DNA of 64,000 nucleotides from Metabacillus lacus. GTDB taxonomy: Bacteria > Bacillota > Bacilli > Bacillales > Bacillaceae. A program made the translations under genes and the position numbers. The stretch covers positions 146,763 to 210,762 of the forward strand of contig NZ_WKKI01000002.1 of NCBI RefSeq assembly GCF_009674805.1, written 5' to 3'. A model generated the notes under the pieces. That model ran no database searches and had not been told where the DNA came from. It saw only the letters and a list, made by a program, of their open reading frames with translations. Shown piece by piece: positions 36,600 through 47,047 of this stretch; the stretch's first letter is position 1; the number at the start of each line of letters is the position of its first letter.

Positions 36600-36870
36600 A
36601 ATCTTTTTCAGGGTTAGCGAAATTCGCCTATTCAGAAAAACTAACGTAAATGTATTAGATTTAACAGAGGGATTCCGCCTATTCAGAAAAACTAACGAAA
36701 ATGAATCGAACTAAACGGAGGATTTCCGTCTTTGTACCTGAGTAGCCTTAAAATGAGGTGTTTTCAGTAGCTTAAAAGGAATTCATTCCCTTATTTTCTT
36801 TAAAAAACGACCTATTCTGGATTTAACCGGAATTCCTACGCTTATTTTTTCTTTGTTGTGATGGGATGGC
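36600..36870. repeat. Direct-repeat block with 51-bp period
   Basis: A 22-bp sequence (CGCCTATTCAGAAAAACTAA plus CG) occurs exactly at 36625-36646 and again at 36676-36697, 51 bp apart. A third, degenerate unit (CGTCTTTGTACC) starts at 36727, again 51 bp on. Further relatives (CCCTTATTTTC near 36788, CGACCTATTC at 36808, and TACGCTTATTTT near 36836) follow, each preceded by a GGAATTC-like or GGATTTCC-like joint. It resembles small interspersed intergenic repeats of bacilli. Confidence 0.75.
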
Positions 36871-37019
36871 GTCTTGTAAATTTAAAATTCAAAAAACCGC
36901 ATTGTTTCCGTCGCTGAAAACAGTGTTACACAATTGTACGAACCTGTTACGGGCTGATAGCTGTTATATTAGAACGCACTGAGGATGTGTCCGCTTGAAT
37001 AAAAATCCAAAAGTGCTAT
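36871..37019. other. Intergenic remainder between cheR and the repeat block
   Basis: I see no gene, terminator or clear promoter in this stretch downstream of cheR. Confidence 0.5.
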
Positions 37020-37826
<807 letters not shown>

Positions 37827-37910
37827 TTAGTATAGCGTATTTTTCCTATTCTGGATGCAGGAATTTTCATCTCGTTTAAGAATTCTAAAATAGCAGCCAA
37901 TTTTTCTGGA

Positions 37911-37938
37911 TAAAAAAAAAGCCGGCTGGGCCGGCTTT
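37911..37938 (-). terminator. Intrinsic terminator after ndk
   Basis: Minus-strand stem AAGCCGGC/GCCGGCTT with a 3-nt loop and nine U residues. Confidence 0.92.
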
Positions 37939-37940
37939 TC

Positions 37941-38387
37941 TCAGTAAATCCATTCTTTTATTGAAGAAGTATATTCCAACAATTCTTCCTCTTTAAAAAA
38001 GAGGCTGATTTCTCTTTCTGCACTTTCCGGAGAATCTGAACCATGAATGATGTTTTTTCCCACAAACATTCCATAGTCACCCCGAATTGTACCTGGAAGT
38101 GCATCTTTTGGATTGGTTTTTCCCATCAACTGTCTAGAGATTTCAATCACATTTTCGCCTTCCCACACCATTGCGAAAACAGGTCCTGAAGTGATAAAGT
38201 CTACAAGATCTTTAAAAAATGGCTTGCCGTCATGCTCACCATAATGCTTCTCTGCTAACTCTTTAGAGATGCTCATCAGCTTGGCACCGGCTAAATGAAA
38301 GCCCTTACTTTCGAATCTAGCAACAATTTCCCCGATTAGCTGCCTTTGTACTCCATCAGGTTTGACCATTAAAAATGTCTTTTCCAT
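37941..38387 (-). CDS. ndk: Nucleoside diphosphate kinase
   Basis: Ndk moves phosphate from NTPs to NDPs through a phosphohistidine. The 148 residues show [19 protein letters not shown], the active-site His in [16 protein letters not shown], and GTIRGDYG. The ATG at 38387 has GGTGGAG upstream; the frame runs on upstream through the ndk promoter and is not used. It has its own promoter downstream of hepT. Confidence 0.97.
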   Translation of the reverse strand: MEKTFLMVKPDGVQRQLIGEIVARFESKGFHLAGAKLMSISKELAEKHYGEHDGKPFFKDLVDFITSGPVFAMVWEGENVIEISRQLMGKTNPKDALPGTIRGDYGMFVGKNIIHGSDSPESAEREISLFFKEEELLEYTSSIKEWIY

Positions 38388-38441
38388 ATGAAATTCTCCA
38401 CCCCAATTGTCGTTATGTAAAGGTTTTCTATCCCCAACGAA

Positions 38442-38470
38442 ATAGTACCATTTTTTTAAATATTTAGCAA
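38442..38470 (-). promoter_or_regulatory. Sigma-A promoter of ndk
   Basis: TTGCTA, 17-bp spacer, TACTAT on the minus strand, about 55 bp upstream of the ndk start. Confidence 0.65.
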
Positions 38471-38487
38471 TTAAAGTGGAGAATATT

Positions 38488-39450
38488 CTAAAATTTTCTT
38501 TTTCCAATATACTTAGCAATATTATAAAGTGTGGTTCTTGCTTTATTACGCGGCAGCTCTTCCAATATCCCAAAAGCTTTATCAAGATAGTGGTCGCTGA
38601 CTTTGGCAGATTCCTCGATTGCTCCGGATTGAAGAATCTTCTGGATGACAGGCTGAATCTCTTCAGGGGTAGTGTCTGCAGATATAGCGGACAGTTCTTC
38701 CTTCAGCTGCTGATCTTTCATGGCAAACAGGACCGGCAAGGTAATATTTCCCTGTAGGAGATCGCTGCCGACAGGCTTGCCCAGCTCTTTTTCAGTCGAA
38801 GTGAAATCCAATAGATCATCTGTAATTTGAAACGACATGCCGACATAATATCCGAACAAAAATAGTTTTCTATGCAGTTCTTCGCTTGTACCCGCTGATA
38901 CTGCACCAAGCTGACAGCTGACAGCAATCAGCAAAGCTGTTTTCCTTTTAATTCTCTTGAAATAAGTTCTTATGCTTTGCGAGTAAACATATTTGTCTTT
39001 GATCTGCTCAATTTCTCCAAGGCAGACCTCGACAATGGTTTTTGATAATATTCTATGTGCAGCCGTATTGTCCAGCTCCGTCATCAATTCAAGCGATCTG
39101 GCAAAGAGATAGTCACCGGTATACATGGCAATTTTATTGTCCCACTTTGCTTTAATGGTTGGTTTTCCTCTTCTCAGCTCGGCGTCATCTATTACGTCGT
39201 CATGCACGAGAGAAGCCATATGAATTAATTCAAGTGCTACAGCTACATTTTTCACGCGCTGTATATCATAATTGCCAAACATTGCTGAAAGGAGAACAAA
39301 AACCGGACGAATCCGCTTTCCCCCAGCCTGAAGCAAATGAAGGCCTGCTTCACTTAACAGAGGATAATCAGACTTAACAGTGCTTTCTAGTTCTCTTTCA
39401 ATTACATCCAGGTCAGTATTCAGAAATGAATACATTAAATTAAATTTCAT
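38488..39450 (-). CDS. hepT: Heptaprenyl diphosphate synthase component II
   Basis: HepT is the catalytic subunit that extends farnesyl diphosphate to the C35 chain of menaquinone-7. It has both aspartate-rich motifs, [15 protein letters not shown] (FARM) and [18 protein letters not shown] (SARM), and the GGKRIRP substrate motif near residue 43. The 320 residues begin at ATG 39450 with AGGTG upstream; B. subtilis HepT is longer at its N-terminus. It needs HepS for activity and follows menG. Confidence 0.95.
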   Translation of the reverse strand: MKFNLMYSFLNTDLDVIERELESTVKSDYPLLSEAGLHLLQAGGKRIRPVFVLLSAMFGNYDIQRVKNVAVALELIHMASLVHDDVIDDAELRRGKPTIKAKWDNKIAMYTGDYLFARSLELMTELDNTAAHRILSKTIVEVCLGEIEQIKDKYVYSQSIRTYFKRIKRKTALLIAVSCQLGAVSAGTSEELHRKLFLFGYYVGMSFQITDDLLDFTSTEKELGKPVGSDLLQGNITLPVLFAMKDQQLKEELSAISADTTPEEIQPVIQKILQSGAIEESAKVSDHYLDKAFGILEELPRNKARTTLYNIAKYIGKRKF

Positions 39451-39475
39451 TGCAGTCACCTAAACACTTTCATTT

Positions 39476-40186
39476 TCATTCCTTCGGCTTGTGCCCCAGA
39501 TGCATTGCTGCAACACCGCCGGTAAAAGCCTTAACTTCTACATCAGTCAGTCCGGCTTCTCTGAACATTGCTGCCAGTTCTTCCATACCTGGAAAATCTC
39601 TTGCAGACTCCTGCAGCCATGAATACTCACTATAGCTTTTAGCAAAAATCTTTCCAAACAGCGGCATAACATGGCGGAAATAAATATGATAAACTCCTTT
39701 AAAAACTGGAAGAGTGGGCTGAGACGTTTCAAGGCAGACAACTTTTCCTCCAGGTTTTACAACTCTGGACATTTCCTTCAATACATTCATATAGTCAGGG
39801 ACGTTTCTCAGTCCAAAACCAATTGTCACAAAGTCAAAGCTGTTATCATCAAAAGGCAGGCTCATGGCATTGCCGTGCAGCAGCTCCACTTGTGACAGCT
39901 GCTTTTGATTCACCTTTTCCATACCAATTTTCAACATATTCTGACTGAAATCCAATCCGAATATTTTTCCGTTTTCTCCGGCTTTCTCAGCTAAAGCAAT
40001 CGTCCAGTCCGCAGTCCCACAGCATACGTCAAGAGCAGAAGCGCCGGGCTGCACATCCATTCTCTTCATGGTATAGCGCCTCCATGCCTTGTGCCTCTGA
40101 AAGCTGATGACAGAGTTCATCTGATCGTAGTTTTTATATATTTTTTCAAAAACTCCGTGGACTCTTTCTTCTTTAGATTGCTGCAT
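39476..40186 (-). CDS. menG: Demethylmenaquinone methyltransferase
   Basis: This UbiE/COQ5-family enzyme adds the last methyl group in menaquinone synthesis. The SAM-binding motif I is [17 protein letters not shown], followed by [32 protein letters not shown] and the family tail HLGHKPKE. The 236 residues start at ATG 40186 after AAGGAT. It sits between hepS and hepT, the order of the B. subtilis gerC locus, so all three steps serve menaquinone. Confidence 0.95.
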   Translation of the reverse strand: MQQSKEERVHGVFEKIYKNYDQMNSVISFQRHKAWRRYTMKRMDVQPGASALDVCCGTADWTIALAEKAGENGKIFGLDFSQNMLKIGMEKVNQKQLSQVELLHGNAMSLPFDDNSFDFVTIGFGLRNVPDYMNVLKEMSRVVKPGGKVVCLETSQPTLPVFKGVYHIYFRHVMPLFGKIFAKSYSEYSWLQESARDFPGMEELAAMFREAGLTDVEVKAFTGGVAAMHLGHKPKE

Positions 40187-40187
40187 G

Positions 40188-40988
40188 TTATAATCCTTCT
40201 TCCGCATACGAATTGTATAGGCCCGCATCCTTAAAACCATAGGACTGAAGCCTGCTGATTAAGACAGCTTTTGTCCCTGGAGAAATCCCGAGCGTTGAAT
40301 GTAAAAGAGATATCGCCTCTTCAAAATAGGTATTACACATATCTTTAAAAAATGTGCCGGCGAGCTCAATGGTATTTTTGGAACTCTTTTCAAGAACGTG
40401 AAACACGGTGGGTGCGTCTGTCTCGAATCTTCTTTTTTCCATATAGAGTCTTTTGCATGACAGGTATTTTTCAGTCAGTTCTGTGAATGGCTCCATATTA
40501 AAATGCTTTAATATATGCTGAAACAGTGCAGTCTCAATAATCATCAGACTGTTGATAAAACGTGAAAAATCCTGCTGTGAATAGTCATATAAGCGGATTT
40601 TATGTTCATTTATCTCTTTTATGGCTGTTGCTAACGTTCGAACCATTTCAATGTCCTTCATATCGGACAGGAGAGCATAGTACAAACCGCTGAAATAATC
40701 GCCGGCAAGCACAGTCAGCTGCCTTTGGACAAACTGGTCTCGGCCCAGCCTGTCAGCGGTCGTGACATCCTCATGGGTATCAAGGGCGGTTTGAACCAGC
40801 ATCGCTGTAATTATGTAATTGTCCTTTTCAGCTTGTTGCAAAGGAATGTTTTCGAATAAAGCAATAAACAAAATAAGCTTATCTTCATCTATCTTAGGAG
40901 AAGAAAGATGCTTCAAAAGATAGGGATGAGATAATTTATCATTGAGTACTTCTTTTATATCAGCTATCTTAGCATAGATGTCCTGCAA
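40188..40988 (-). CDS. hepS: Heptaprenyl diphosphate synthase component I
   Basis: HepS is the small regulatory subunit that sets product length together with HepT. It lacks DDxxD motifs. Conserved parts are [57 protein letters not shown] and [19 protein letters not shown] chose the TTG at 40988 ([10 protein letters not shown]) because AGGGTG lies 6 nt upstream and the homologous start is MQDIY; this gives 266 residues. An upstream ATG in frame is possible but unsupported. Confidence 0.92.
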   Translation of the reverse strand: MQDIYAKIADIKEVLNDKLSHPYLLKHLSSPKIDEDKLILFIALFENIPLQQAEKDNYIITAMLVQTALDTHEDVTTADRLGRDQFVQRQLTVLAGDYFSGLYYALLSDMKDIEMVRTLATAIKEINEHKIRLYDYSQQDFSRFINSLMIIETALFQHILKHFNMEPFTELTEKYLSCKRLYMEKRRFETDAPTVFHVLEKSSKNTIELAGTFFKDMCNTYFEEAISLLHSTLGISPGTKAVLISRLQSYGFKDAGLYNSYAEEGL

Positions 40989-41130
40989 GTATATCACCCT
41001 TGTTCCCATAATCAATGCGCTTAGTTTTTTACGAATCATTCAATAGCTAGCAATAACATAAAAGTAATTAGATAATAGCTATTATAACATACATATGAAG
41101 TATATTTGAGACAACAGGCTCTTCAATATG

Positions 41131-41159
41131 CAAAAATAAGCAGGAAAACCTGCTTATTT
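41131..41159 (-). terminator. Intrinsic terminator after mtrB
   Basis: A 10-bp perfect stem (AATAAGCAGG/CCTGCTTATT) with a 4-nt loop and short U run overlaps the mtrB stop. Confidence 0.75.
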
Positions 41160-41381
41160 ACGAGATTCACTTTCAATTTGGCCCACATTTGTTTGAATGA
41201 TGGCATTTCCGCGGACTTTTATGGCTGAAGTGTGCTCAGTGAACTGCGCAATCATCACTTCTCCCTTATCAAGCTTTTCAGAATGATGAAATCTCGTATC
41301 AGATCCCCTCGTCAGACCGATGACATTCACTCCGTCCTCGGCGGCTTTTATTACAACAATCTCACTAGTTTGTTCCTTCAT
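41154..41381 (-). CDS. mtrB: trp RNA-binding attenuation protein (TRAP)
   Basis: TRAP is a ring of eleven 75-residue subunits that binds GAG/UAG triplets in RNA when loaded with tryptophan. The product has 75 residues, as in B. subtilis. RNA-contact residues are in [27 protein letters not shown] (Lys37, Lys56, Arg58 equivalents) and [15 protein letters not shown]. The ATG at 41381 has AGGTG upstream. It is 15 bp after folE. Its target leader is at 33656-33704 in this window. Confidence 0.97.
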   Translation of the reverse strand: MKEQTSEIVVIKAAEDGVNVIGLTRGSDTRFHHSEKLDKGEVMIAQFTEHTSAIKVRGNAIIQTNVGQIESESRK

Positions 41382-41396
41382 GCTAATCACCTGCCT

Positions 41397-41963
41397 CTAG
41401 TATTTTATCAGAGCGAGAACTTCAGATCTGGCCGCTTCATCGTTTACAAAAACTCCCCGAACTGCAGAAGTAACGGTTTTGGAACCAGGTTTCTTTACTC
41501 CGCGCATGGTCATGCACATATGTTCTGCTTCAACAACCACCATGACCCCATGAGGTTCCAGTGAATTCAATAGACTGTCAGCAATTGTGGATGTAATTCT
41601 TTCCTGAAGCTGAGGACGCTTGGCGACAGCTTCTACCGCTCTTGCCAGTTTGCTGAGGCCTGTCACCTTTCCGCCTCTCGGTATGTAGGCAATGTGTGCT
41701 TTTCCAAAGAAAGGAACAAGATGATGTTCACACATTGAATAAAAAGGAATGTCCTTTACTAGTACAAGTTCTTCATGATCTTCTCCAAACACTGTTTTAA
41801 AATGTTCAGAAGGATCTTCATTTAAACCGGAGAATACTTCAGTATACATTCTGGCCACGCGTTTTGGTGTATCCAGCAGCCCTTCCCTGTTCGGATCCTC
41901 GCCAATGGCCTCGAGAATCATTCTGACTGCCTGTTCAATTTGTTCCATGTTTTTTTCTTCCAT
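41397..41963 (-). CDS. folE: GTP cyclohydrolase I
   Basis: FolE turns GTP into dihydroneopterin triphosphate, the entry to folate. The 188 residues show [19 protein letters not shown], the zinc ligands in [20 protein letters not shown] and [11 protein letters not shown], and [11 protein letters not shown]. The ATG at 41963 follows AGGAGG. It is first in folE-mtrB, as in B. subtilis. Confidence 0.97.
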   Translation of the reverse strand: MEEKNMEQIEQAVRMILEAIGEDPNREGLLDTPKRVARMYTEVFSGLNEDPSEHFKTVFGEDHEELVLVKDIPFYSMCEHHLVPFFGKAHIAYIPRGGKVTGLSKLARAVEAVAKRPQLQERITSTIADSLLNSLEPHGVMVVVEAEHMCMTMRGVKKPGSKTVTSAVRGVFVNDEAARSEVLALIKY

Positions 41964-41995
41964 AATAAAATCCTCCTGCAAGCTCATGTAGTTGA

Positions 41996-42025
41996 AGTCT
42001 AGCATAAAAGGAAGGCAAAAAGCAA
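41996..42025 (-). promoter_or_regulatory. Candidate promoter of folE-mtrB
   Basis: TTGCTT, 18-bp spacer, TAGACT on the minus strand, between the hbs terminator and folE. Confidence 0.5.
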
Positions 42026-42092
42026 AGCAGGCACTCTTGTAAACACTCTTAAGAAAAATAACAGGAAAGACCTTCAGCTTTTATTGCTCTGC

Positions 42093-42125
42093 AAAAAGAA
42101 AAGCCCCTGCTTCAGGGGCTTTTCT
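42093..42125 (-). terminator. Intrinsic terminator after hbs
   Basis: Stem GAAAAGCCCCTG/CAGGGGCTTTTC with a 3- to 4-nt loop and following U-rich tract on the minus strand. Confidence 0.9.
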
Positions 42126-42180
42126 GTGAAGAAATGTGTATGTAATTGTTTAGCATTTCATACACTAAAGCTGTTATAAA

Positions 42181-42459
42181 TTATTTGCCAGCTACAGCGT
42201 CTTTAAGTGCTTTACCAGGTTTGAAAGCAGGCACTTTGCTTGCAGCGATTTCAATCTCTTCTCCAGTTTGCGGGTTGCGCCCTTTACGAGCAGCACGCTC
42301 ACGTACTTCGAAGTTACCAAAACCGATTAATTGAATTTTGTCACCGTTTTTCAACGCATCTAAAATTGTATCAAAAACTGCGTCAACAGCTTTTGTAGCA
42401 TCCTTTTTAGATAGTTCGCTAGCTTCCGCTACAGCATTGATTAATTCTGTTTTGTTCAT
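42181..42459 (-). CDS. hbs: DNA-binding protein HU
   Basis: HU is the main nucleoid protein and bends DNA without sequence preference. The 92 residues are the exact B. subtilis HBsu size: [45 protein letters not shown] with the DNA-inserting Pro in the beta arm, and [14 protein letters not shown]. The ATG at 42459 follows a strong AGGAGGTG. It stands alone behind a long AT-rich upstream region. Confidence 0.98.
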   Translation of the reverse strand: MNKTELINAVAEASELSKKDATKAVDAVFDTILDALKNGDKIQLIGFGNFEVRERAARKGRNPQTGEEIEIAASKVPAFKPGKALKDAVAGK

Positions 42460-42954
42460 GCCTTTCACCTCCTCCCAAGGAAACGTTCATTTAACAGACA
42501 GCCTGTTATCTTCATTTCTTCACAGATCGTGCCCATTCTATACATAGAAGAGCTATTTTAACTGTGGTCAGGCTTATAATAACGGAAAGGAATTCATAAT
42601 TCAATCCTTTTCGCTATGTTTATTGCCTATAAAGGAAGTTTTGACCAGCTGAAAATGAATTACTGTTAGTAGATTATCATATCTGTTTTGTCTTATCAAG
42701 AGATTTAATAGCTCAAACACTTGTTTTATAAGGGTTTTAGCCATTTTTCAGAACAAACGTTCCAAAATCAATCATTATTGCAAGATTTAAAAAAACAGGC
42801 TTACATCAAAACTATTACCACAATTCATCATATATAAAACTTTTATAGAATAATTTGCTTCTTTTTTTTAACTGAGCTGCTCTTTAGCTGCTATTGTACA
42901 TACAGCATGTCCACTCACTCATTCTGCATGCTCATAGAGAGAGCTGACAGACAG
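42460..42954 (-). other. Long AT-rich upstream region of hbs
   Basis: About 495 bp without a gene between spoIVA and hbs. It holds the hbs promoter at 42671-42699 and long A/T tracts that may act as UP elements or secondary promoters (for example TATAAA near 42725-42730). No small ORF with a ribosome site is visible. Confidence 0.5.
42671..42699 (-). promoter_or_regulatory. Sigma-A promoter of hbs
   Basis: TTGATA, 17-bp spacer, TAATCT on the minus strand (an overlapping GATAAT is also present). The 5' UTR would be about 200 nt, which is long but typical for this gene. Confidence 0.6.
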
Positions 42955-42994
42955 TAAAAAGTAAAAGACCTCTGCTTGACAGAGGTCTTTTACT
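42955..42994 (-). terminator. Intrinsic terminator after spoIVA
   Basis: A 14-bp stem (GTAAAAGACCTCTG with its complement, 5-nt loop) is followed by a U-rich tract on the minus strand. Confidence 0.9.
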
Positions 42995-44472
42995 TATAGG
43001 ATGATGGCGATTAATCCGCCTGATCCTTCATTAATAATCCGTTCCAGTGTTTCTTTTAGCTTATAGCGGGCATTTTCCGGCATGAGTGAAAGCTTAGCCT
43101 GAATACCTTCTCTTACAATGGAGCTCAAGCTTCTTCCAAATATATCGGAATTCCAGATAGATAGCGGATTGTCTTCAAAATCCTGCATCAGGTATCTTAC
43201 CAATTCTTCACTTTGTTTTTCTGTCCCGATAATCGGGGCAAACTCAGACTCTACATCCACTTTAATCATATGGATGGAAGGAGCAACCGCTTTTAGGCGT
43301 ACTCCAAATCTGGCACCCTGTCTGATGATTTCGGGCTCATCCAGGCTCATATCTGCCAAAGCAGGTGCCGCTACTCCATAGCCGGTTTGCTTTACCATTC
43401 TCAAGGCATCGGAAACCTGGTCATATTCTGCTTTGGCATAAGCAAAGTCCTGCATCAGCTGCAGAAGGTGATCTTTCCCTCGAATTTCAACACCTACCAC
43501 TTCTTTGAGAATGGAATCATAAAGGTCGTCCGGTGCGTACAGGTCAATCTCGGCAATACCCTGCCCCATTTCAATTCCCGCCAGGCTTGCTCTTTCAATA
43601 AAATCGTATTCGCTGAACTGTCCTACAACGCGGTCTACATCCCTCAGCCTTTTAATATCCTTCACAGTGTCCTTTACAGACTCCTGATAGCTCTCTCTCA
43701 ACCAGTGGTTCTCTCTAAGAACCATTACCCAGCTTGGAAGGTTGACGTTCACTTCTAAAACCGGGAACTCATACAATGCCTCTCGAAGCACACTCATAAC
43801 ATCAGATTCTCTTAAACTTTCAACACTCATTGCCAAAACAGGAATGTCATATTTTTCATTCAATTGATTTTTGAGAGTCTCTGTCTCCGGATGATAAGGG
43901 TGAACTGTGTTAATAATCATAATGAAAGGTTTGCCAACTTCTTTCAGCTCGTTTATGACTCTTTCTTCCGCTTCCAAATAATCTCTTCTTGGAATCTCCC
44001 CAATCGATCCATCAGTGGTGATGACGACCCCGATCGTTGAATGCTCCTGAATGACTTTGCGTGTTCCGATTTCAGCTGCCTCATGAAAAGGAATTGGCTC
44101 TTCATACCAAGGGGTTGTAATCATTCGGGGACCATTTTCATCTTCATATCCCTTTGCACCTGGAACAGTATATCCTACACAGTCTACAAGCCTGATGTTC
44201 ACATCAAGCCCCTCATCCACATGAACAGATACAGCAGAGTTTGGAACAAATTTAGGTTCTGTTGTCATGATGGTTTTACCTGCAGCGCTTTGAGGAAGTT
44301 CATCCTGAGCGCGGGCTTTGTCTGATTCGTTACTGATATTAGGCAGAACTACCAGTTCCATAAACTTTTTAATAAAGGTAGATTTTCCGGTGCGGACTGC
44401 ACCTACAACTCCCAAATATATATCGCCACCAGTACGTTCAGCGATATCCTTGAAAATATCAATCTTTTCCAA
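42994..44472 (-). CDS. spoIVA: Stage IV sporulation protein A, coat morphogenetic ATPase
   Basis: SpoIVA polymerises with ATP hydrolysis on the forespore surface to form the basement layer of the coat. It has 492 residues, as in B. subtilis. The N-terminal TRAFAC-like domain has Walker A GAVRTGKSTFIKKFMEL and RLVDCVGYTVPGAKG (Walker B region); the C-terminus ends in a hydrophobic anchor EGSGGLIAIIL that contacts SpoVM. The start is a TTG at 44472 with GGGAGGAG upstream. The upstream region contains weak sigma-E-like elements (CATACAAC near 44505). Confidence 0.98.
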   Translation of the reverse strand: MEKIDIFKDIAERTGGDIYLGVVGAVRTGKSTFIKKFMELVVLPNISNESDKARAQDELPQSAAGKTIMTTEPKFVPNSAVSVHVDEGLDVNIRLVDCVGYTVPGAKGYEDENGPRMITTPWYEEPIPFHEAAEIGTRKVIQEHSTIGVVITTDGSIGEIPRRDYLEAEERVINELKEVGKPFIMIINTVHPYHPETETLKNQLNEKYDIPVLAMSVESLRESDVMSVLREALYEFPVLEVNVNLPSWVMVLRENHWLRESYQESVKDTVKDIKRLRDVDRVVGQFSEYDFIERASLAGIEMGQGIAEIDLYAPDDLYDSILKEVVGVEIRGKDHLLQLMQDFAYAKAEYDQVSDALRMVKQTGYGVAAPALADMSLDEPEIIRQGARFGVRLKAVAPSIHMIKVDVESEFAPIIGTEKQSEELVRYLMQDFEDNPLSIWNSDIFGRSLSSIVREGIQAKLSLMPENARYKLKETLERIINEGSGGLIAIIL

Positions 44473-44625
44473 GTGATCTCCTCCCGGTCATATGTTTAAT
44501 GGTTGTATGAATTCCGTTTACTTGCTTCAGTTTAGGACAGTATATATCTATGATGTTGTCCTATTTATTTATGACTAGGGCTGATATATTTTTTCAAATA
44601 AGCAGGACAAGGATAGAAAGTTAAA

Positions 44626-44670
44626 TATAAAAACCCTTCTAACTGAGTCTATTCTCAGTCAGAAGGGTTC
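44626..44670 (-). terminator. Intrinsic terminator after yphF
   Basis: A 16-bp near-perfect stem (AACCCTTCTGACTGAG with its complement, one mismatch) is followed by UUUUUAUA on the minus strand, just past the yphF stop. Confidence 0.92.
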
Positions 44671-44675
44671 ATGAC

Positions 44676-45401
44676 TCATTCGGCCATAAAGATTGGCTCA
44701 TTTTTTTCATTTATCGTGTAAGGCAAGGAAAATGCCGGAACAAAAGGCGAGTTTTTTACAAGGATATCCCTTATATCATCACCCTCCGAAAAAGATTCCT
44801 CTTCCCTTTGAAGCGCCTGAAACAAATCTAAACGGTAGTCAACATAGATTTCACCGGTACGGTCCATCACAAAAGGAAGATGCTGGCCTGTGAATGGACT
44901 TTTCACCTGCGGCGGTTCTTTATAGCCCAGCTTCTGATAGTCAAGAGAGAGAACATTTTTGCCGAGGACATCCTTTAAAGGGGGATATCCCTTGGATTGC
45001 CTGTAGGCTTCAATTCTAATTTTCAACTCCTGAATTTTCTCAGCTACTCTTAAATCAATCAGCTTTACTGTTGGATTTTCTTCAACATCTGTTAAAACAT
45101 ACAAATAAATTCCGCCGCTTTCAAATGCGGTTCCCGGGGGATCTGCTATGTACCTTGGAGCAATCTGCTTGAAATTCACCGGGTACTTCTGATATATCGG
45201 GGTTTCCATATCCCTTGTCTGAATCGGAAGCAGGCCTCCCGAATCTTCCCTGAATGCGTTAACCGCTTCTTGAACAGCAGCTATCTGATCACGGTAGGGA
45301 GCCTGATTCTGCTGAAGCCTGTCCTGTGGATAAAGGCAGCCGGACAGCAGAACAGACATTAAAATCAATATAGTCCCTGATAATCTTACACGCTTATTCA
45401 T
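44676..45401 (-). CDS. yphF: YphF family lipoprotein
   Basis: A 241-residue exported lipoprotein of unknown role. The lipobox is VLLSGC (Cys at residue 22) after a hydrophobic signal. The mature part has repeated IRIEAYRQSKGYPP-type helices and FKQIAPRYIADPPGT, seen in this spore-former family. It overlaps yphE by 8 bp, so the two are co-translated. Confidence 0.88.
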   Translation of the reverse strand: MNKRVRLSGTILILMSVLLSGCLYPQDRLQQNQAPYRDQIAAVQEAVNAFREDSGGLLPIQTRDMETPIYQKYPVNFKQIAPRYIADPPGTAFESGGIYLYVLTDVEENPTVKLIDLRVAEKIQELKIRIEAYRQSKGYPPLKDVLGKNVLSLDYQKLGYKEPPQVKSPFTGQHLPFVMDRTGEIYVDYRLDLFQALQREEESFSEGDDIRDILVKNSPFVPAFSLPYTINEKNEPIFMAE

Positions 45402-45597
45402 TGACAGGTCCGCTTAACACGACAAAAAAGATGATAAGGCCTGCTAGAATCATAAATATATAGGCGATACTTGAAAAAATTATTTTCAGAAAGCGGTTAC
45501 GAAATTTGAAACGGCTAAAATAAATCGATATGACTGATATAAACATAAAGCCCATGGACGCAAGCGCAACCCACATTTTCATTAGTGCTGGACTCAT
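45394..45597 (-). CDS. yphE: DUF2768 small membrane protein YphE
   Basis: A 67-residue membrane protein with two hydrophobic helices (ALASMGFMFISVISIYF and IIFSSIAYIFMILAGLIIFFVVL) joined by a basic loop RFKFRNRF. The role is unknown; the gene is conserved beside yphF in spore-formers. The ATG at 45597 has GGGAGGAAAAAG ahead. Confidence 0.88.
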   Translation of the reverse strand: MSPALMKMWVALASMGFMFISVISIYFSRFKFRNRFLKIIFSSIAYIFMILAGLIIFFVVLSGPVNE

Positions 45598-45961
45598 TCT
45601 TTTTCCTCCCTTTTTCCGAAAATTATTATATCATATCAAAATACAGTTATCATGATTATTTTTTAACTATTTTCATTACACTGAAAAAACAGATGCAGCT
45701 TGTCTTCAGGAAAACTCCATAAACTTGTCTGCTCCCACAAAAAAAGCTGAAGCAGAGGGGGGCAGCTCTGCTTCAGCCCGTTTTGACTAATATTCCCCAA
45801 ACACTTAGAACACCTCTACGTATAATACGATGCATTTTATGCACGTTTTGGAGGTTTTGCATCCACTAATGGCCTAGTTACTGCAAAACAGCTGGAAAAC
45901 TTTGCTTCTTATACACCTGTTTTTTGACTCCATGCATTATATGCCCCGGCTTATTGCGCTG
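45598..45961. other. Gap between gpsA and yphE
   Basis: It holds the gpsA-side terminator (45739-45778) and a nested dyad at 45812-45855: ACCTC...GAGGT outside, TGCATTTTATGCA inside. I see no small gene with a ribosome site. Confidence 0.5.
45739..45778 (-). terminator. Intrinsic terminator downstream of gpsA
   Basis: A 12-bp perfect stem GCTGAAGCAGAG/CTCTGCTTCAGC with an 8-nt loop and seven U residues on the minus strand, about 185 bp past the gpsA stop. Confidence 0.9.
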
Positions 45962-47005
45962 TCACTTTAAAAAGCTTTTGTCATCCATAATATTTACAAG
46001 GTCTTCCATTTCATGTGTTTTAACTCTTGCCATTAACACATCCACTGCCTCTTTTGGTGGTTTTTGATGGAAAAGCACATCATACAAAGCCGCTGTAATC
46101 GGCATCTTCACTTCATATTTTTCCGATAGTTGATAGGCTGCCTTTGTGGTTCTGACACCTTCCACCACCATACCCATGTTTTCAAGCACTTCATCAAGCT
46201 TATGCCCCTTACCAAGCAAGTTGCCTGCCCGCCAATTTCTTGAATGTACGCTTGTACAGGTTACAATTAAATCACCGATACCTGTCAGCCCTGAAAAAGT
46301 CAGCGGATTTGCTCCCATTGCACTTCCCAGTCTTGCAATTTCTGTCAGGCCTCTTGTAATTAATGCTGCTTTTGCATTATCACCGTATCCAAGACCGTCA
46401 GTAATGCCAGCTGCCAGCGCGATAATATTTTTGAGTGCACCGCCAATCTCCACTCCGATGACATCGGGATTGGTATAAACCCTGAAGTGGTGATTCATAA
46501 ACAAATCCTGCACCTTTTCTGCTGCATTCATATTCTCTGATGAGGCAGTGAGAGTTGTAGGCTGTCTCAGGCTTACTTCCTCTGCATGGCTTGGTCCTGA
46601 AAGAACAACAACATCATTCAACTTTTCTTTTGGCATGCTATCCCTGATAATTTCTGAAATTCTTAACAAGCTATCAGGCTCAATGCCCTTGCTGACATGA
46701 ATGATTGTAACAGACTGCTGCAAAGAAGTTTGTGCCTGATGAAGCACTTCCCGAATTGCTTTTGTCGGCACAGCAAGAACAACATACTGAATTCCCTCTA
46801 ACGCTTCATGAATCCCTGAAAATCCAGTTATATTTGCGGGAAGTTCTATACCGGGCAGATATCTTTCATTTCTTTTGTTTTTGTTAATCTCCTCAATCAG
46901 CTCATGCCGGTGAGCCCACAGCCTGACATCATGGCCATTGTCGGCAAGCACCATAGCCAGAGCCGTTCCCCAGCTCCCTGCGCCAAGCACTGTTATTTTC
47001 TCCAT
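45962..47005 (-). CDS. gpsA: Glycerol-3-phosphate dehydrogenase (NAD(P)+)
   Basis: GpsA makes sn-glycerol-3-phosphate from DHAP for membrane lipids. The Rossmann motif is VLGAGSWGTALAMVLADNGHDV; catalytic and substrate segments are VSKGIEPDSLL, VVLSGPSHAEEV, GALKNIIALAAGITDGLGYGDNAKAALITRG and SRNWRAGNLLGKG. It has 347 residues and follows der by 42 bp, as in B. subtilis. Confidence 0.97.
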   Translation of the reverse strand: MEKITVLGAGSWGTALAMVLADNGHDVRLWAHRHELIEEINKNKRNERYLPGIELPANITGFSGIHEALEGIQYVVLAVPTKAIREVLHQAQTSLQQSVTIIHVSKGIEPDSLLRISEIIRDSMPKEKLNDVVVLSGPSHAEEVSLRQPTTLTASSENMNAAEKVQDLFMNHHFRVYTNPDVIGVEIGGALKNIIALAAGITDGLGYGDNAKAALITRGLTEIARLGSAMGANPLTFSGLTGIGDLIVTCTSVHSRNWRAGNLLGKGHKLDEVLENMGMVVEGVRTTKAAYQLSEKYEVKMPITAALYDVLFHQKPPKEAVDVLMARVKTHEMEDLVNIMDDKSFLK

Positions 47006-47047
47006 GGAAACACCCCTTCTTAAAAACTTCTTTAGAGTGAAATACGC

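Noticed and set aside
45870..45945. Small frame (19 codons) between gpsA and yphE
   Set aside because: No ribosome site and no resemblance to a known small sporulation protein.
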